Assembly: GCF_003252795.1 (NCBI RefSeq) | Contig: NZ_QEPQ01000003.1 | Span: 1 to 64,000 of the forward strand | Source: Haemophilus parainfluenzae | GTDB lineage: Bacteria; Pseudomonadota; Gammaproteobacteria; Enterobacterales; Pasteurellaceae | Direction: 5' to 3' | Length of the DNA: 64,000 bases | Shown here: piece by piece, positions 10,073 through 18,459 of the stretch | Layout of the letters: every line of letters starts with the position of its first letter | Position numbering within the stretch: the first letter of the stretch is position 1 | Notes under the pieces: generated by a model | The model's database searches: none | Told to the model about the DNA's origin: nothing | The model's input: the letters and a program-made list of their open reading frames with translations, nothing else | Translations under genes and position numbers: made by a program

Positions 10073-10798
10073 ATGTCTAATATGGAAGGAAAAAAAGTCC
10101 CACAAGTTACATTTCGTACTCGTCAAGGTGATCAATGGGTTGATGTGACTACATCTGAATTATTTGATAACAAAACAGTTGTTGTTTTCTCATTACCGGG
10201 TGCGTTCACGCCAACTTGTTCATCATCTCACTTACCACGTTATAACGAGCTTGCGCCCGTTTTCAAACAACATGGTGTAGATGATATTTTAGTTGTATCA
10301 GTAAATGATACGTTTGTGATGAATGCGTGGAAAGAAGCTGAAGAAGCACATAACGTAAAATTCATTCCAGATGGTAACGGTACCTTCACTGAAGGTATGG
10401 GCATGTTAGTTGGAAAAGATGATTTAGGTTTTGGTAAACGTTCTTGGCGTTATTCTATGCTTGTGAAAAATGGCGTAGTTGAAAAAATGTTTATTGAACC
10501 AAATGAACCAGGCGATCCATTTAAAGTATCAGATGCAGATACCATGTTGAAATACATTGCACCAAATTACCAAGTGCAAGAATCAATTTCAATCTTCACT
10601 AAACCTGGTTGCCCATATTGTGCGAAAGCAAAACAACTTTTACGCGATAAAGGTTTAAGCTTTGAAGAAATCGTATTAGGTCACGATGCAACAATCGTGA
10701 GTGTACGTGCAGTTTCTGGTCGCTCAACTGTGCCACAAGTATTCATTGGTGGTAAACACATCGGTGGTAGCGACGATTTAGAAAAATACTTTGCATAA
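10073..10798 (+). CDS. Hybrid peroxiredoxin-glutaredoxin (Prx5-Grx)
   Basis: A thiol peroxidase with its own reductase domain, using glutathione to reduce peroxides in the cytoplasm. Of its 241 residues, about 1-165 form a Prx5 domain with the peroxidatic Cys49 in [10 protein letters not shown], and about 170-241 form a glutaredoxin with the CPYC motif (Cys180, Cys183) and the glutathione-binding TVPQVFIGG. The fusion and these residue numbers match the structurally known H. influenzae hybrid protein. A strong RBS (AGAGGAG) precedes the ATG. It is divergent from oxyR. Confidence 0.96.
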   Translation: MSNMEGKKVPQVTFRTRQGDQWVDVTTSELFDNKTVVVFSLPGAFTPTCSSSHLPRYNELAPVFKQHGVDDILVVSVNDTFVMNAWKEAEEAHNVKFIPDGNGTFTEGMGMLVGKDDLGFGKRSWRYSMLVKNGVVEKMFIEPNEPGDPFKVSDADTMLKYIAPNYQVQESISIFTKPGCPYCAKAKQLLRDKGLSFEEIVLGHDATIVSVRAVSGRSTVPQVFIGGKHIGGSDDLEKYFA

Positions 10799-10820
10799 TT
10801 GATTGCAGGTAGGAATTTTT

Positions 10821-10878
10821 TATATTTTTGATTATTAGGAACATAATGTAAAAGGGAGCGAAAGCTCCCTTTTTTGTT
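10821..10878. repeat. 58-bp direct repeat, left copy (contains terminator)
   Basis: These 58 bases recur at 17366-17423 with a single difference (G at 10848, T at 17393). The copy includes the intrinsic terminator of the peroxiredoxin gene: stem AAAAGGGAGC / GCTCCCTTTT (10850-10859 with 10864-10873), GAAA tetraloop, T run. The A run before the stem makes it usable on both strands. Confidence 0.95.
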
Positions 10879-11171
10879 TTTTATCATAAGGATATAAGTT
10901 TTATATGATATTAGTAGAAGGAAATTATCATAGAATCTTTAAAAGTGCAGTTATATTGAGCGATATTTTTTATTCAGTTGTATAACTATATAGTTGAGCA
11001 AACGGCATGCCAAAATCATATTTATTAGGTGTTTAGCAGAAAGGATTAGCCTTTGACTAGAATACTACTTGTACTACTTAGATTTCATTCATATCCAAAT
11101 TCTGAAAGCGTTGATGATTTTTATGACTTGATCCCCTACAATACAAGTTAAACAATCAGGAGTAGAGAATT
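10879..11171 (+). other. AT-rich leader before the LacI-type regulator
   Basis: No gene is seen in these 293 bases. There is a degenerate uptake sequence (AAAAGTGCAGT near 10940), a good isolated -35 hexamer TTGACT (11053-11058) without a clear partner, and a -10-like TACAAT at 11137-11142 about 30 bases before the regulator's ATG. I cannot assign one promoter with confidence. No copy of the GAAACGTTTC operator is present. Confidence 0.4.
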
Positions 11172-13232
11172 ATGGCGACGATAAAAGATATAGCGAAAGA
11201 AGCTGGAGTGTCGTTAGGTACTGTTTCCAATGTGCTAAACAAAAAGCATAACGTCAGTTTGGAAAAAATTAATTTGGTAAACGATGCAATAAAAAAACTG
11301 GGTTATCAGAAAAATATTCAAGCTAGTTTTTTAAAGTCTGGCGGAAGTAATCAGATTGCAGTTATATTTCCTTCTATCTCATCACCTGAATATTATTTAC
11401 TTTATGAATCTTTAGAAGGGTATTTTTCTCAGAAGGGTTATCAATTAAATCTTTATTTAACTGATAATAATCCAAGTAAAGAGCGTTTGTTTCTCGAGAA
11501 AATTTCAGGTGAGAATACTACATTTGTGATTGTTGTATCTTGTTTACCTGATGCAAATGAATATAAGCAATATTTTGATATTGAATTAGTTAAAATTATC
11601 TTTCTTTATAGAGAGATAAAAAATGCCAAATATTATCTTGGGCTTGATTATGAATCTATTCTAACTAATGTTGTTAAGGAAGCTAAAGGAAATGGAGATA
11701 AGCGAATTGGTATTGTTTCAAATCAAAAGTATAAAATAAAAGAAGCTGTTGAATTAGTTTATTGTTTTTTAAAACATCCATTTGAAGTTGTGAAATTTAT
11801 TGAGGATGAGCATCTTTCTTCAATTGTTACGCTAAATATTTTGCATGCTGAAGAGATTTATAATGCATTTTACTTTTGTAATCAATCCCCTCCAAAAATT
11901 TATACGATTAATCATCAATTTAGTCATGATGAGAGGTTCATTTCCTATTATATTAGTTATGATTTTATTGTTAGGAACATTATTCATATTATAGAAGGTG
12001 AATGTCTTGAGTTATTTTATCAAGATAAGGGGTTTTTATTTAAAAAATCAGATATATTGCATAGTTCATTGCGTATTTTAGCAATATCGAGCCCTTCTAT
12101 TGAGGCGTTAAAGAAAATACTCCCACATTTTAAACGGCAAACAGGTATTCAAGTACAGATTGATACAGTACCTTTTGTCAGTATTTCCGAAGTTTTGACG
12201 AATCCAAAACAAGCTAAACAATATGATATTGTGCGTCTTGATATGGAGCGTTTACCGCTATTGGCCAGTTATCTTCAACCATTTAATTTTATTCAGCAAG
12301 AAGAACTAGCTTCTCACTATTCTAATAATTTGATTAAACGATTTTGTTTGGTTAATGACCAGCTCTATGCAATTCCATTTGATCCGAGTATTCAGGTTCT
12401 ATTTTATCATAAAGCCATTTTTGACGATATGATTACGCAGCGGCTTTTTTATGAACAATATAAGACTGATTTAATGCCTCCAAGAACATTCGAGGAGTTT
12501 AATCGTATTGCACGTTTTTTTGACCATAATCTTATGCTTAAGTCACCTATTCGTTATGGAACAGCATTAATTGATAATCCTGAGATTCTAGCACTTGAAT
12601 TTTTAGTTCGTTATTACTCGTTAGCAAACAAGCCAATTCTTGCACAGGATGTATCGGCATTTAGTAGAGAAATTGCATTTTGTGTCTTAGAAAATTTAGC
12701 AGAGTTAAAAGATAATGCGGTATTGTTACACGGCAGTTGGTGGGATAAAGCAGTAGAATGTTTTGAGAAAAAAGAAACAGCAATGTTAATGATTTATTCC
12801 AATCATTATTCTCATTTATCTCACAATATGCCGAGTTCAATTGGTTGTGCACCAGTGCCTGGAAATATGCCTCTTATTGGTGGAGGAAGTTTAGCAATAG
12901 TGAAAGGATGTGAAAAATACGAAGAAGTGCGGTTGTTTTTTGAATGGTTTTTAAATGATGAAATACATGAACGTTATGTTCGTCTTGGTGGTGTTTCGGC
13001 AAGGAAAAATGTATTAATGAATCAAGCATTGATTAGACAGTCTCCTTGGATTTCTCTAATTGAGAAAATAAATTTTAATGGTGTTCGTGAAAATGTGGAT
13101 GCAAAAGGTCATGCTATTGATTTGGTGAAAATTGAAAAGCAAATCGGATTAATCCTTTTTGCTTTTCTTAATAATCAATTTAATACAGATGTTGCAGTTG
13201 AAAAAATAGCGAATATTTTTCGTAATATCTAG
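11172..13232 (+). CDS. LacI-type regulator fused to a solute-binding protein domain
   Basis: A 686-residue predicted transcription factor. Residues 2-50 are a LacI-family HTH with hinge (TIKDIAKEAGVSLGTVSNVL). About 60-265 resemble the usual LacI sugar-binding core but are diverged. From about 285 to the end there is a second ligand module that looks like a family 1 extracellular solute-binding protein (LRILAISSPSIEALKKILPHF at its start, PFDPSIQVLFYHKAIFDD and a GGGSLAIVKG segment later). No signal peptide or membrane segment is seen, so the binding domain should work in the cytoplasm as a sensor. The gene is AT-rich with many ATA/AGA codons. It converges on galT with two bases between stops. 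It probably controls the opposite-strand operon, whose promoter carries a LacI-type palindrome. Confidence 0.8.
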   Translation: MATIKDIAKEAGVSLGTVSNVLNKKHNVSLEKINLVNDAIKKLGYQKNIQASFLKSGGSNQIAVIFPSISSPEYYLLYESLEGYFSQKGYQLNLYLTDNNPSKERLFLEKISGENTTFVIVVSCLPDANEYKQYFDIELVKIIFLYREIKNAKYYLGLDYESILTNVVKEAKGNGDKRIGIVSNQKYKIKEAVELVYCFLKHPFEVVKFIEDEHLSSIVTLNILHAEEIYNAFYFCNQSPPKIYTINHQFSHDERFISYYISYDFIVRNIIHIIEGECLELFYQDKGFLFKKSDILHSSLRILAISSPSIEALKKILPHFKRQTGIQVQIDTVPFVSISEVLTNPKQAKQYDIVRLDMERLPLLASYLQPFNFIQQEELASHYSNNLIKRFCLVNDQLYAIPFDPSIQVLFYHKAIFDDMITQRLFYEQYKTDLMPPRTFEEFNRIARFFDHNLMLKSPIRYGTALIDNPEILALEFLVRYYSLANKPILAQDVSAFSREIAFCVLENLAELKDNAVLLHGSWWDKAVECFEKKETAMLMIYSNHYSHLSHNMPSSIGCAPVPGNMPLIGGGSLAIVKGCEKYEEVRLFFEWFLNDEIHERYVRLGGVSARKNVLMNQALIRQSPWISLIEKINFNGVRENVDAKGHAIDLVKIEKQIGLILFAFLNNQFNTDVAVEKIANIFRNI

Positions 13233-13245
13233 CTTTATAGATATT
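13224..13245. terminator. Hairpin across two convergent stop codons
   Basis: AATATCTA / TAGATATT (13224-13231 with 13238-13245) forms an 8-bp AT-rich stem spanning the stops of the regulator and galT. It could act as a weak bidirectional terminator; there is no GC clamp. Confidence 0.35.
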
Positions 13246-14284
13246 CTTTATAATGTTTAGTATCGCTTACAGAATTCAAGCGTTCAGCAGCTTGTTCAGG
13301 CGTTAGATCACGTTGATTTTCCGCCAGCATTTCGTAGCCTACCATAAACTTACGAATGGTTGCTGAACGTAAAAGTGGGGGATAGAAGTGAGCGTGTAAC
13401 TGCCAATGAGAATTATCCTTACTATTAAATGGGGCGAAGTGGAAACCCATAGAATAAGAAAAACTTATTTTGAATAAATTATCGTAACGAGTTGTGAGTT
13501 TTTTTAATACAAGAGCTAAATCTTCACGTTCTGTCTGGTTTAATTCTTCAATCGATTTAAATTGTTTCGATTTTGGAAGTAATAAGGTTTCAAAGGGCCA
13601 GGTTGCCCAATAAGGGACTACGGCTACCCAATCCTCAGTTTCAGCTACGATGCGTTCACTTTTTTCTAATTCACGTTTTACATAATCAAGTAATAATTGT
13701 GTTCCATATTTTTGATAGTATTCTGCTTGGTATTTATCTTCAATTATTATTTCATTTGGTAAGAAATTACTTGCCCAAATTTGACCATGAGGGTGTGGAT
13801 TTGAACATCCCATTATTGCACCTTTATTCTCAAAAATTTGAACCCATTGATAACGTTGTTTTAGTTCATAAACCTGTTCTTGCCATACTCGGATAATCAG
13901 TTCGATTTCAGGTATGGTAAGTTGTGGCAGTGTTTTACTGTGATCAGGTGAAAAGCAAATCACTCTACTTTCACCTTGCGTAGTCGAAATTTTGAATAGA
14001 GGGTCATCATTTTTTTCATGGGAGGGGGTATCACTAAGTAAAGCAGAAAAGTCATTTTTGAACACAAAAGGTTTGGTATATATTGGGTTCAATTCGCCAG
14101 TGATACGTTTATTACCAGGACAGAGATAGCATTCAGGATCATAGCTTGGTTTATTATCATCAATGACTTCTTCCTGTTGCCCTTGCCATGGTCGTTTGGC
14201 ACGATGGGGTGAGACTAAAACCCATTGATTTTTTAAAGGATTAAATCGACGGTGTGGATGTTCAGTTAAAATAAATGTACTCAT
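13235..14284 (-). CDS. galT: Galactose-1-phosphate uridylyltransferase
   Basis: Second Leloir enzyme, exchanging galactose-1-phosphate and UDP-glucose for UDP-galactose and glucose-1-phosphate. The 349-residue protein is full length. The active-site motif [10 protein letters not shown] places the nucleophilic His at residue 166, the same number as in E. coli GalT, and the metal-binding CYLCPGN motif is present near residue 52. It is the last gene of the island operon and follows mgtC. No galK (galactokinase), galE or galM is adjacent, which is unusual because galT normally travels with galK. Confidence 0.95.
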   Translation of the reverse strand: MSTFILTEHPHRRFNPLKNQWVLVSPHRAKRPWQGQQEEVIDDNKPSYDPECYLCPGNKRITGELNPIYTKPFVFKNDFSALLSDTPSHEKNDDPLFKISTTQGESRVICFSPDHSKTLPQLTIPEIELIIRVWQEQVYELKQRYQWVQIFENKGAIMGCSNPHPHGQIWASNFLPNEIIIEDKYQAEYYQKYGTQLLLDYVKRELEKSERIVAETEDWVAVVPYWATWPFETLLLPKSKQFKSIEELNQTEREDLALVLKKLTTRYDNLFKISFSYSMGFHFAPFNSKDNSHWQLHAHFYPPLLRSATIRKFMVGYEMLAENQRDLTPEQAAERLNSVSDTKHYKEYL

Positions 14285-14328
14285 AATATATTCTCTTTTA
14301 TAAATAATTAATCTGAATAGTTTTTGAA

Positions 14329-15048
14329 TTAAGCATAATTCATTTCAATATCACGAATATCATGGAGATTTTTAAGATATTGATAAATTTCTAAATAAGA
14401 ATTTCTATCAGTAAGGTTTGCTGAGATTGATAATATAGTACAATTTTGCGATTGCTCTTTAATGTTAATGCTATCAATATCACATTGGTGATTTTCTAGG
14501 TCATTAATTACGCGTTCTATATTATTGTTTAATACTTTTAAAATAATGGTTGCTCGATTATTCGTCTGCTTTTTAGGTACAATAAGTTTTAAATAATGGC
14601 TGTATTTTAATGTGAGTAAAATTACTAAAGCTACTGCAATGGCATCACCATAGAATCCTGCACCAATGGTTATGCCAATGCCTGCGGAGCTCCAAATCAT
14701 TGCCGCAGTAGTAATACCTGAAACAACATCATCGCTTTTGTGTAATATAACACCTGAGCCAATGAAACCAATACCACTAATCACTTGAGCAGCAAGCCGC
14801 ATTGGGTCTGTACGGATATTGTTAGAAAGAGAGGCGTAATATTCGGCCGAATGAATGGATACAGTAGTTAGAATGCAAGTGGTAACTGCAATAATAATAC
14901 AAGTTTTAATTCCCACTGGTTTTCGCTTACTTTCTCGCTCAAATCCAATCATTCCTCCTAATAATGCAGCAAATAATAATTTTATCCAGGCAGATAGATG
15001 ATAAATATCGGATAAATTTTGTTGTAAAAAGTCTAAAGAAAGCCACAT
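14329..15048 (-). CDS. MgtC/SapB family membrane protein
   Basis: A 239-residue protein with four to five predicted membrane segments in its N-terminal half, including the MgtC block [13 protein letters not shown] followed by [11 protein letters not shown] and [12 protein letters not shown], and a C-terminal cytoplasmic ACT-like part. Relatives act in growth under low magnesium and restrain the F-type ATP synthase; the substrate is not settled. I start the gene at 15048 because AGGAAAAG lies just upstream; the in-frame codons beyond it run into a terminator hairpin. The reason for its place between a sugar carrier and galT is unclear. Confidence 0.85.
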   Translation of the reverse strand: MWLSLDFLQQNLSDIYHLSAWIKLLFAALLGGMIGFERESKRKPVGIKTCIIIAVTTCILTTVSIHSAEYYASLSNNIRTDPMRLAAQVISGIGFIGSGVILHKSDDVVSGITTAAMIWSSAGIGITIGAGFYGDAIAVALVILLTLKYSHYLKLIVPKKQTNNRATIILKVLNNNIERVINDLENHQCDIDSINIKEQSQNCTILSISANLTDRNSYLEIYQYLKNLHDIRDIEMNYA

Positions 15049-15059
15049 AACTTTTCCTA

Positions 15060-15082
15060 AAAGGGTGCAAAGTTGCACCCTA
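15060..15082 (-). terminator. Terminator between the MFS gene and mgtC
   Basis: AGGGTGCAA / TTGCACCCT (15062-15070 with 15073-15081) is a 9-bp GC-rich stem with a two-base loop, followed on the minus strand by TTTT. It lies between two genes of the same strand, so it may set a lower level of mgtC-galT transcription. Confidence 0.7.
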
Positions 15083-15090
15083 TCATTTTA

Positions 15091-16293
15091 TTATTTTTTA
15101 AATTCTTCTGTATCTTTAAAGAAGATCCAGAATAAAATTCCAACAATTAAGGCGACAACGGCAGGGTATAACCAGAATTCAGACCATTGTGGGGCTGCAA
15201 GTGGCATGCTTTTTTCGGTGACAACATGATTATTAATTGCCCCGATAACAGAGGATGCCATAAATACACCAAATCCATTAGAGACTATAAAACGTAACCC
15301 CTGTGCTTGGGCTTTAATGCTTTCATGGGCTTTAGAATTCACATATACATCGCCTGCAGTAAAGAAGAAGTCCCAGCAAACTCCTTGTAATAATAAGCCA
15401 ATAAGAATATATGTGAAATAATCATCAGAAGTAGCAGCATGAGAGAAAATAAACATTCGGATAACCCATCCAATAATACCTAGCATGATTACTACTTTAA
15501 AACCAAATTTTTTCAGCATGCTGACTAGTAAGACCATAAATAGAACTTCTGCACCTACAGCAATTTGCATCATATTAGCTGAGTTCATATCCAAAACTTT
15601 TAAATAGACTGGAATATAGGCACTATAAGCTGTTTTGGTAATCATGAGAACAAATGTTGCCAACATAAAGATTGTAAAATAGCGATCTTTAAAGAGAGAC
15701 AGAGCATCTAAGCAGAAAATAGTACGAAGATCTAATTTTGAACCTTTAGCTGTTGGTGGTGTGTTTGGTAATGTAAGGCAATATAGTCCGCAAATAATTG
15801 CTGAAATTGCAGCTACTTTAAAGACAATCACATTATCAAAAATCTTGTAATAACCCATAATGAGGCCAATTACAATAAAACCGATATTGCCGAATACTCG
15901 GATATATGGGAACAGTTTTTGTTCTGAAATATGGTGAAAGGCAATGCTATTGGAGAGTGCTGTGGTTGGATAGTATAGCAAACCAACAATGAAAATAATG
16001 AATAAAAATGCTGTGACATTACCTTCTAAAATATAAGTAGGTAGTAGCAACATAACTAAGCCATTTAAGATGTGTAAAATTGAAATTACTTTTTGTGAAG
16101 CAAAGAAGCGATCGGCAATCATACCAATAAATAATGGCGAAATAATTGTTGCGAGTCCCAGTAAAGAATAAGTTGTTCCAATACTTTCTTTCATATTGTA
16201 GGTAGCAAGTACAGCTCCGATAGTCATATTCCAAGCACCTTGCACAAAATATTGCATAAACATCATCACGAAAAGACGGGGAATTTTAAACAT
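15091..16293 (-). CDS. MFS transporter of the nucleoside:H+ symporter type
   Basis: A 400-residue inner-membrane carrier with 12 predicted membrane segments. The opening FMQYFVQGAWNMTIGAVL and later blocks such as FFTAGDVYVN and AQGLRFIVSNGFGVFMAS resemble the NupG/XapB nucleoside symporter family. Members of this family also include sugar carriers, so the substrate is open; the neighbouring galT and phosphodiesterase suggest a sugar or sugar-phosphate derivative. It has a good RBS (AGGAGAA) and follows the hydrolase gene by 16 bases in the same operon. Confidence 0.82.
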   Translation of the reverse strand: MFKIPRLFVMMFMQYFVQGAWNMTIGAVLATYNMKESIGTTYSLLGLATIISPLFIGMIADRFFASQKVISILHILNGLVMLLLPTYILEGNVTAFLFIIFIVGLLYYPTTALSNSIAFHHISEQKLFPYIRVFGNIGFIVIGLIMGYYKIFDNVIVFKVAAISAIICGLYCLTLPNTPPTAKGSKLDLRTIFCLDALSLFKDRYFTIFMLATFVLMITKTAYSAYIPVYLKVLDMNSANMMQIAVGAEVLFMVLLVSMLKKFGFKVVIMLGIIGWVIRMFIFSHAATSDDYFTYILIGLLLQGVCWDFFFTAGDVYVNSKAHESIKAQAQGLRFIVSNGFGVFMASSVIGAINNHVVTEKSMPLAAPQWSEFWLYPAVVALIVGILFWIFFKDTEEFKK

Positions 16294-16309
16294 GATCCGT
16301 TCTCCTAAT

Positions 16310-17131
16310 TTAAATATTTTTAATTAATCCATCATAGGCGACTTCAATTTGGTGAGGTTTAAAAATTTCTACCAAACTTTGATAATCAAACCCGCAACTA
16401 TGAGAATGATGAGATGTTAGAATTTGTGTTTGTTGTGATAAATTATTGTTCTCCTTGAATTTTTGTTTCATATTGATTACGGTTTCAATACTCATATGAT
16501 TATTGGTTTTGTCATTTTGACGATAGCCATATGTACACTCTAATACGATTAAATCGATTTTTTTATTTTCTAACCAGTTCCATGTTAAATCTCCATAATA
16601 GCCAGAGTCATGTCCGTATAGCAGTGTTTTGCCATTTTTCTCAATAAAATAGATATAGCACATTTCCCATTTTTCATGATTAGCGATAAGTGGAGTAATT
16701 TTTGCACCGCTGCTAGTAGTAATGGTGACAAATGGAATAAGAATAGAAAGATTAAAACGATCTGGAGTCAGATCAACAATGCCATTTAAACAGCCGTTAA
16801 TTGCTTTATCGCTACCGTATATGTACATAGGATGTTCAACATTGAATGCAAAATTTCTTACACGATTATGTAGTTCTCCTACATTAAAATGATCAGGATG
16901 AGTATGAGTGATGAGTAAATCTTTAATTTTTGTTACATCAATATGATTTACATTGGCTTGATGAAAAAATTCAGGAGAAATATCGATTTGAATTTCATCA
17001 TCAATAATTGCAGAAGAACGAGTTCTTACATCACGTCCTCCTGTTTTCCTAACTTGTTCGCATAACTCACATTTACAATAAGGGTTTGGAATGCCTTCTG
17101 AGGCACCGGTACCAAGAAAGTGTAGTTTCAT
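16310..17131 (-). CDS. PhnP-like metallo-beta-lactamase-fold phosphodiesterase
   Basis: A 273-residue metal-dependent hydrolase. The N-terminus LHFLGTGASEGIPNPY is followed by a cysteine cluster CKCELC (Cys19, Cys21, Cys24) that matches the structural zinc site of PhnP, and the catalytic motif HTHPDH (His76, His78, Asp80, His81) is intact, with later ligands in LLYGHDSG and LTSHHSH. PhnP opens phosphoribosyl 1,2-cyclic phosphate, so a sugar cyclic phosphate is a reasonable but unproven substrate. It is the first gene of the island operon, directly behind the promoter with CRP and LacI-type sites. Confidence 0.82.
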   Translation of the reverse strand: MKLHFLGTGASEGIPNPYCKCELCEQVRKTGGRDVRTRSSAIIDDEIQIDISPEFFHQANVNHIDVTKIKDLLITHTHPDHFNVGELHNRVRNFAFNVEHPMYIYGSDKAINGCLNGIVDLTPDRFNLSILIPFVTITTSSGAKITPLIANHEKWEMCYIYFIEKNGKTLLYGHDSGYYGDLTWNWLENKKIDLIVLECTYGYRQNDKTNNHMSIETVINMKQKFKENNNLSQQTQILTSHHSHSCGFDYQSLVEIFKPHQIEVAYDGLIKNI

Positions 17132-17146
17132 TGCAGGTCTCCTATT

Positions 17147-17202
17147 TTGAAACGTATTAATATTTCAGGTTAATTATTGATCTTTTTATTGAAACGTTTC
17201 AA
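17147..17202 (-). promoter_or_regulatory. Island operon promoter with LacI-type operators
   Basis: On the minus strand TTGAAA (17202-17197), 18 bp and AATAAT (17178-17173) form a promoter with a start near 17166. The -35 lies inside the perfect palindrome TTGAAACGTTTCAA (17189-17202), typical of LacI-family operators. A related imperfect copy, TTGAAACGTATTAA, lies at 17147-17160, downstream of the start site. This arrangement fits repression by the regulator at 11172. Confidence 0.65.
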
Positions 17203-17216
17203 ACTAAGAATGTTTG

Positions 17217-17238
17217 TTTTGTGATAGCTGTCACAAAA
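17217..17238 (-). promoter_or_regulatory. CRP site of the island operon
   Basis: TGTGATAGCTGTCACA (17220-17235) is a perfect CRP box. Its centre is about 61.5 bases before the start site predicted at 17166, the classic class I distance, so the operon is likely activated by cAMP-CRP. Confidence 0.75.
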
Positions 17239-17365
17239 TATTTTTATCTTCTGTTAGTGTAATAAAATGTGATTGGTTTAATTTATACTAAAAGATGATT
17301 TATTGATGATATCTGGAAGGGGTTATGGCGGTTAAGTGTAGTTAAAATCTACAGGGTTTTTAAGT
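17239..17365 (+). other. Gene-free stretch before the right repeat
   Basis: No gene is visible. A -10-like TATACT lies at 17284-17289 and a strong RBS with a six-codon reading frame (GGAAGGGGTT then ATG near 17324, stop after six codons) follows. These may be debris of a lost gene or the start of a short untranslated RNA ending at the terminator in the right repeat. Confidence 0.3.
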
Positions 17366-17423
17366 TATATTTTTGATTATTAGGAACATAATTTAAAAGG
17401 GAGCGAAAGCTCCCTTTTTTGTT
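17366..17423. repeat. 58-bp direct repeat, right copy (contains terminator)
   Basis: Same as 10821-10878 except for one base. The terminator hairpin is at 17395-17418. No complete gene ends into it from the left, but it lies 22 bases past the stop of the minus-strand gene at 17445, whose transcript it can end. Confidence 0.95.
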
Positions 17424-17444
17424 GTCTATTGTCTTGTTATGTTC

Positions 17445-17762
17445 TTAAGCGTTAAAACCAATGTAGCAAACTGAGATTAAAACGACATAAAAAATGATCG
17501 CACTTAACAGTAATAATTTTACGGCGAGTTTTGGTTTATGTTGATGCAATTTATAAAGTAAACGCGCAATTAAGACTAAAACAAAGGGATAAACCCAAAA
17601 GATAATCGAGAAAAGATCGATCTGAAAGTCGCTCAGTGTAGGGTTTTTCACAAAAGCAGTGGAAAGCAGAGAGGCCATAGGCCACAGTAAAATGGGTAAA
17701 CAAAATGCCGCAAGTCCCCAAGCGAAGCCACTAAATCCTGTCGGCATAGTTTGTTTTTTCAT
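17445..17762 (-). CDS. Small membrane protein, function unknown
   Basis: A 105-residue protein with three predicted membrane segments (about 10-32, 47-70 and 80-103) and a basic loop LYKLHQHKPKLAVK. It looks like a Pasteurellaceae-specific membrane protein, possibly the family called DUF5389, though I cannot confirm this. It is divergent from glpG with 49 bases between, and uses the bidirectional terminator in the right repeat. No catalytic motif is visible. Confidence 0.7.
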   Translation of the reverse strand: MKKQTMPTGFSGFAWGLAAFCLPILLWPMASLLSTAFVKNPTLSDFQIDLFSIIFWVYPFVLVLIARLLYKLHQHKPKLAVKLLLLSAIIFYVVLISVCYIGFNA

Positions 17763-17811
17763 AATGAACCTTATATGATGAACAAAATTAAATGAAAAAG
17801 GAATATAGCAA

Positions 17812-18438
17812 ATGCAGCCTTTATTTGGTAGCGAAACTGATGGGATTCAAGAGAGAAAATTGGTGAAACGTCTATTAAGAAAGAAAAAAATTACGTTTAT
17901 TTTGACCGCACTTTGTGCGTTGATTTATCTCTTGCAGAATATCGGATTTGAAGAGCCAATTATGGATTTATTCCATTATCCGGCTTATTCTTGGGAAGAT
18001 CAGGAAGTATGGCGCTATTTCACTCATGCTATTGTTCATTTGTCGGTACCGCATATTTTATTTAACCTTTCGTGGTTTTGGTTATTTGGTGGCGCGATTG
18101 AACGCCGATTTGGTTCTCTCCATTTTTTATTATTAGTTTTAGTCTCAGCTGCAGTGAGTGGCGCTGTACAGAATTATTTTACCGGTCCCGCCTTTTTCGG
18201 GCTATCTGGTGTGGTTTATGCCGTGTTAGGTTATGTGTTGGTGGTGGACAAATTGCACCCGCATAGTTTTGACTTACCAGAAGGCTTTTTTACAATGTTA
18301 CTGGTAGGGCTTGTATTTGGCTTTATTAGTCCGCTTTTTGGTATTAATATAGGGAACGCTGCTCACATTTCAGGCTTTATCTTAGGATTGGTTTGGGGAT
18401 TTCTGCAGAGTAAAATTAGAGCTAAATCGTTTAGCTAA
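17812..18438 (+). CDS. glpG: Rhomboid intramembrane serine protease GlpG
   Basis: Cleaves transmembrane substrates within the inner membrane. The 208-residue protein has six predicted membrane helices. The catalytic dyad is intact: Ser132 in GLSGVVYAVLG and His185 in GNAAHISGF, with the conserved WRYFTHAIVHLSVPHILFN loop-helix. Compared with the crystallised H. influenzae protein it carries about 16 extra basic N-terminal residues. It is followed by glpR 21 bases downstream, as in E. coli. An uptake sequence lies near 17904. Confidence 0.96.
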   Translation: MQPLFGSETDGIQERKLVKRLLRKKKITFILTALCALIYLLQNIGFEEPIMDLFHYPAYSWEDQEVWRYFTHAIVHLSVPHILFNLSWFWLFGGAIERRFGSLHFLLLVLVSAAVSGAVQNYFTGPAFFGLSGVVYAVLGYVLVVDKLHPHSFDLPEGFFTMLLVGLVFGFISPLFGINIGNAAHISGFILGLVWGFLQSKIRAKSFS

Positions 18439-18459
18439 TTCAAATTTATAGGCATTTAT

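Larger units (their letters stand above)
10879..17423. mobile_element. Accessory sugar island bounded by direct repeats
   Basis: The 6.5-kb segment between the two 58-bp repeats (counting one copy) holds five genes: a LacI/solute-binding regulator, galT, mgtC, an MFS carrier and a PhnP-like hydrolase. Removing it would join the peroxiredoxin gene directly to the convergent membrane-protein gene at 17445 through one shared bidirectional terminator. No integrase, transposase or tRNA is present, so the way it entered is unknown. Confidence 0.6.
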
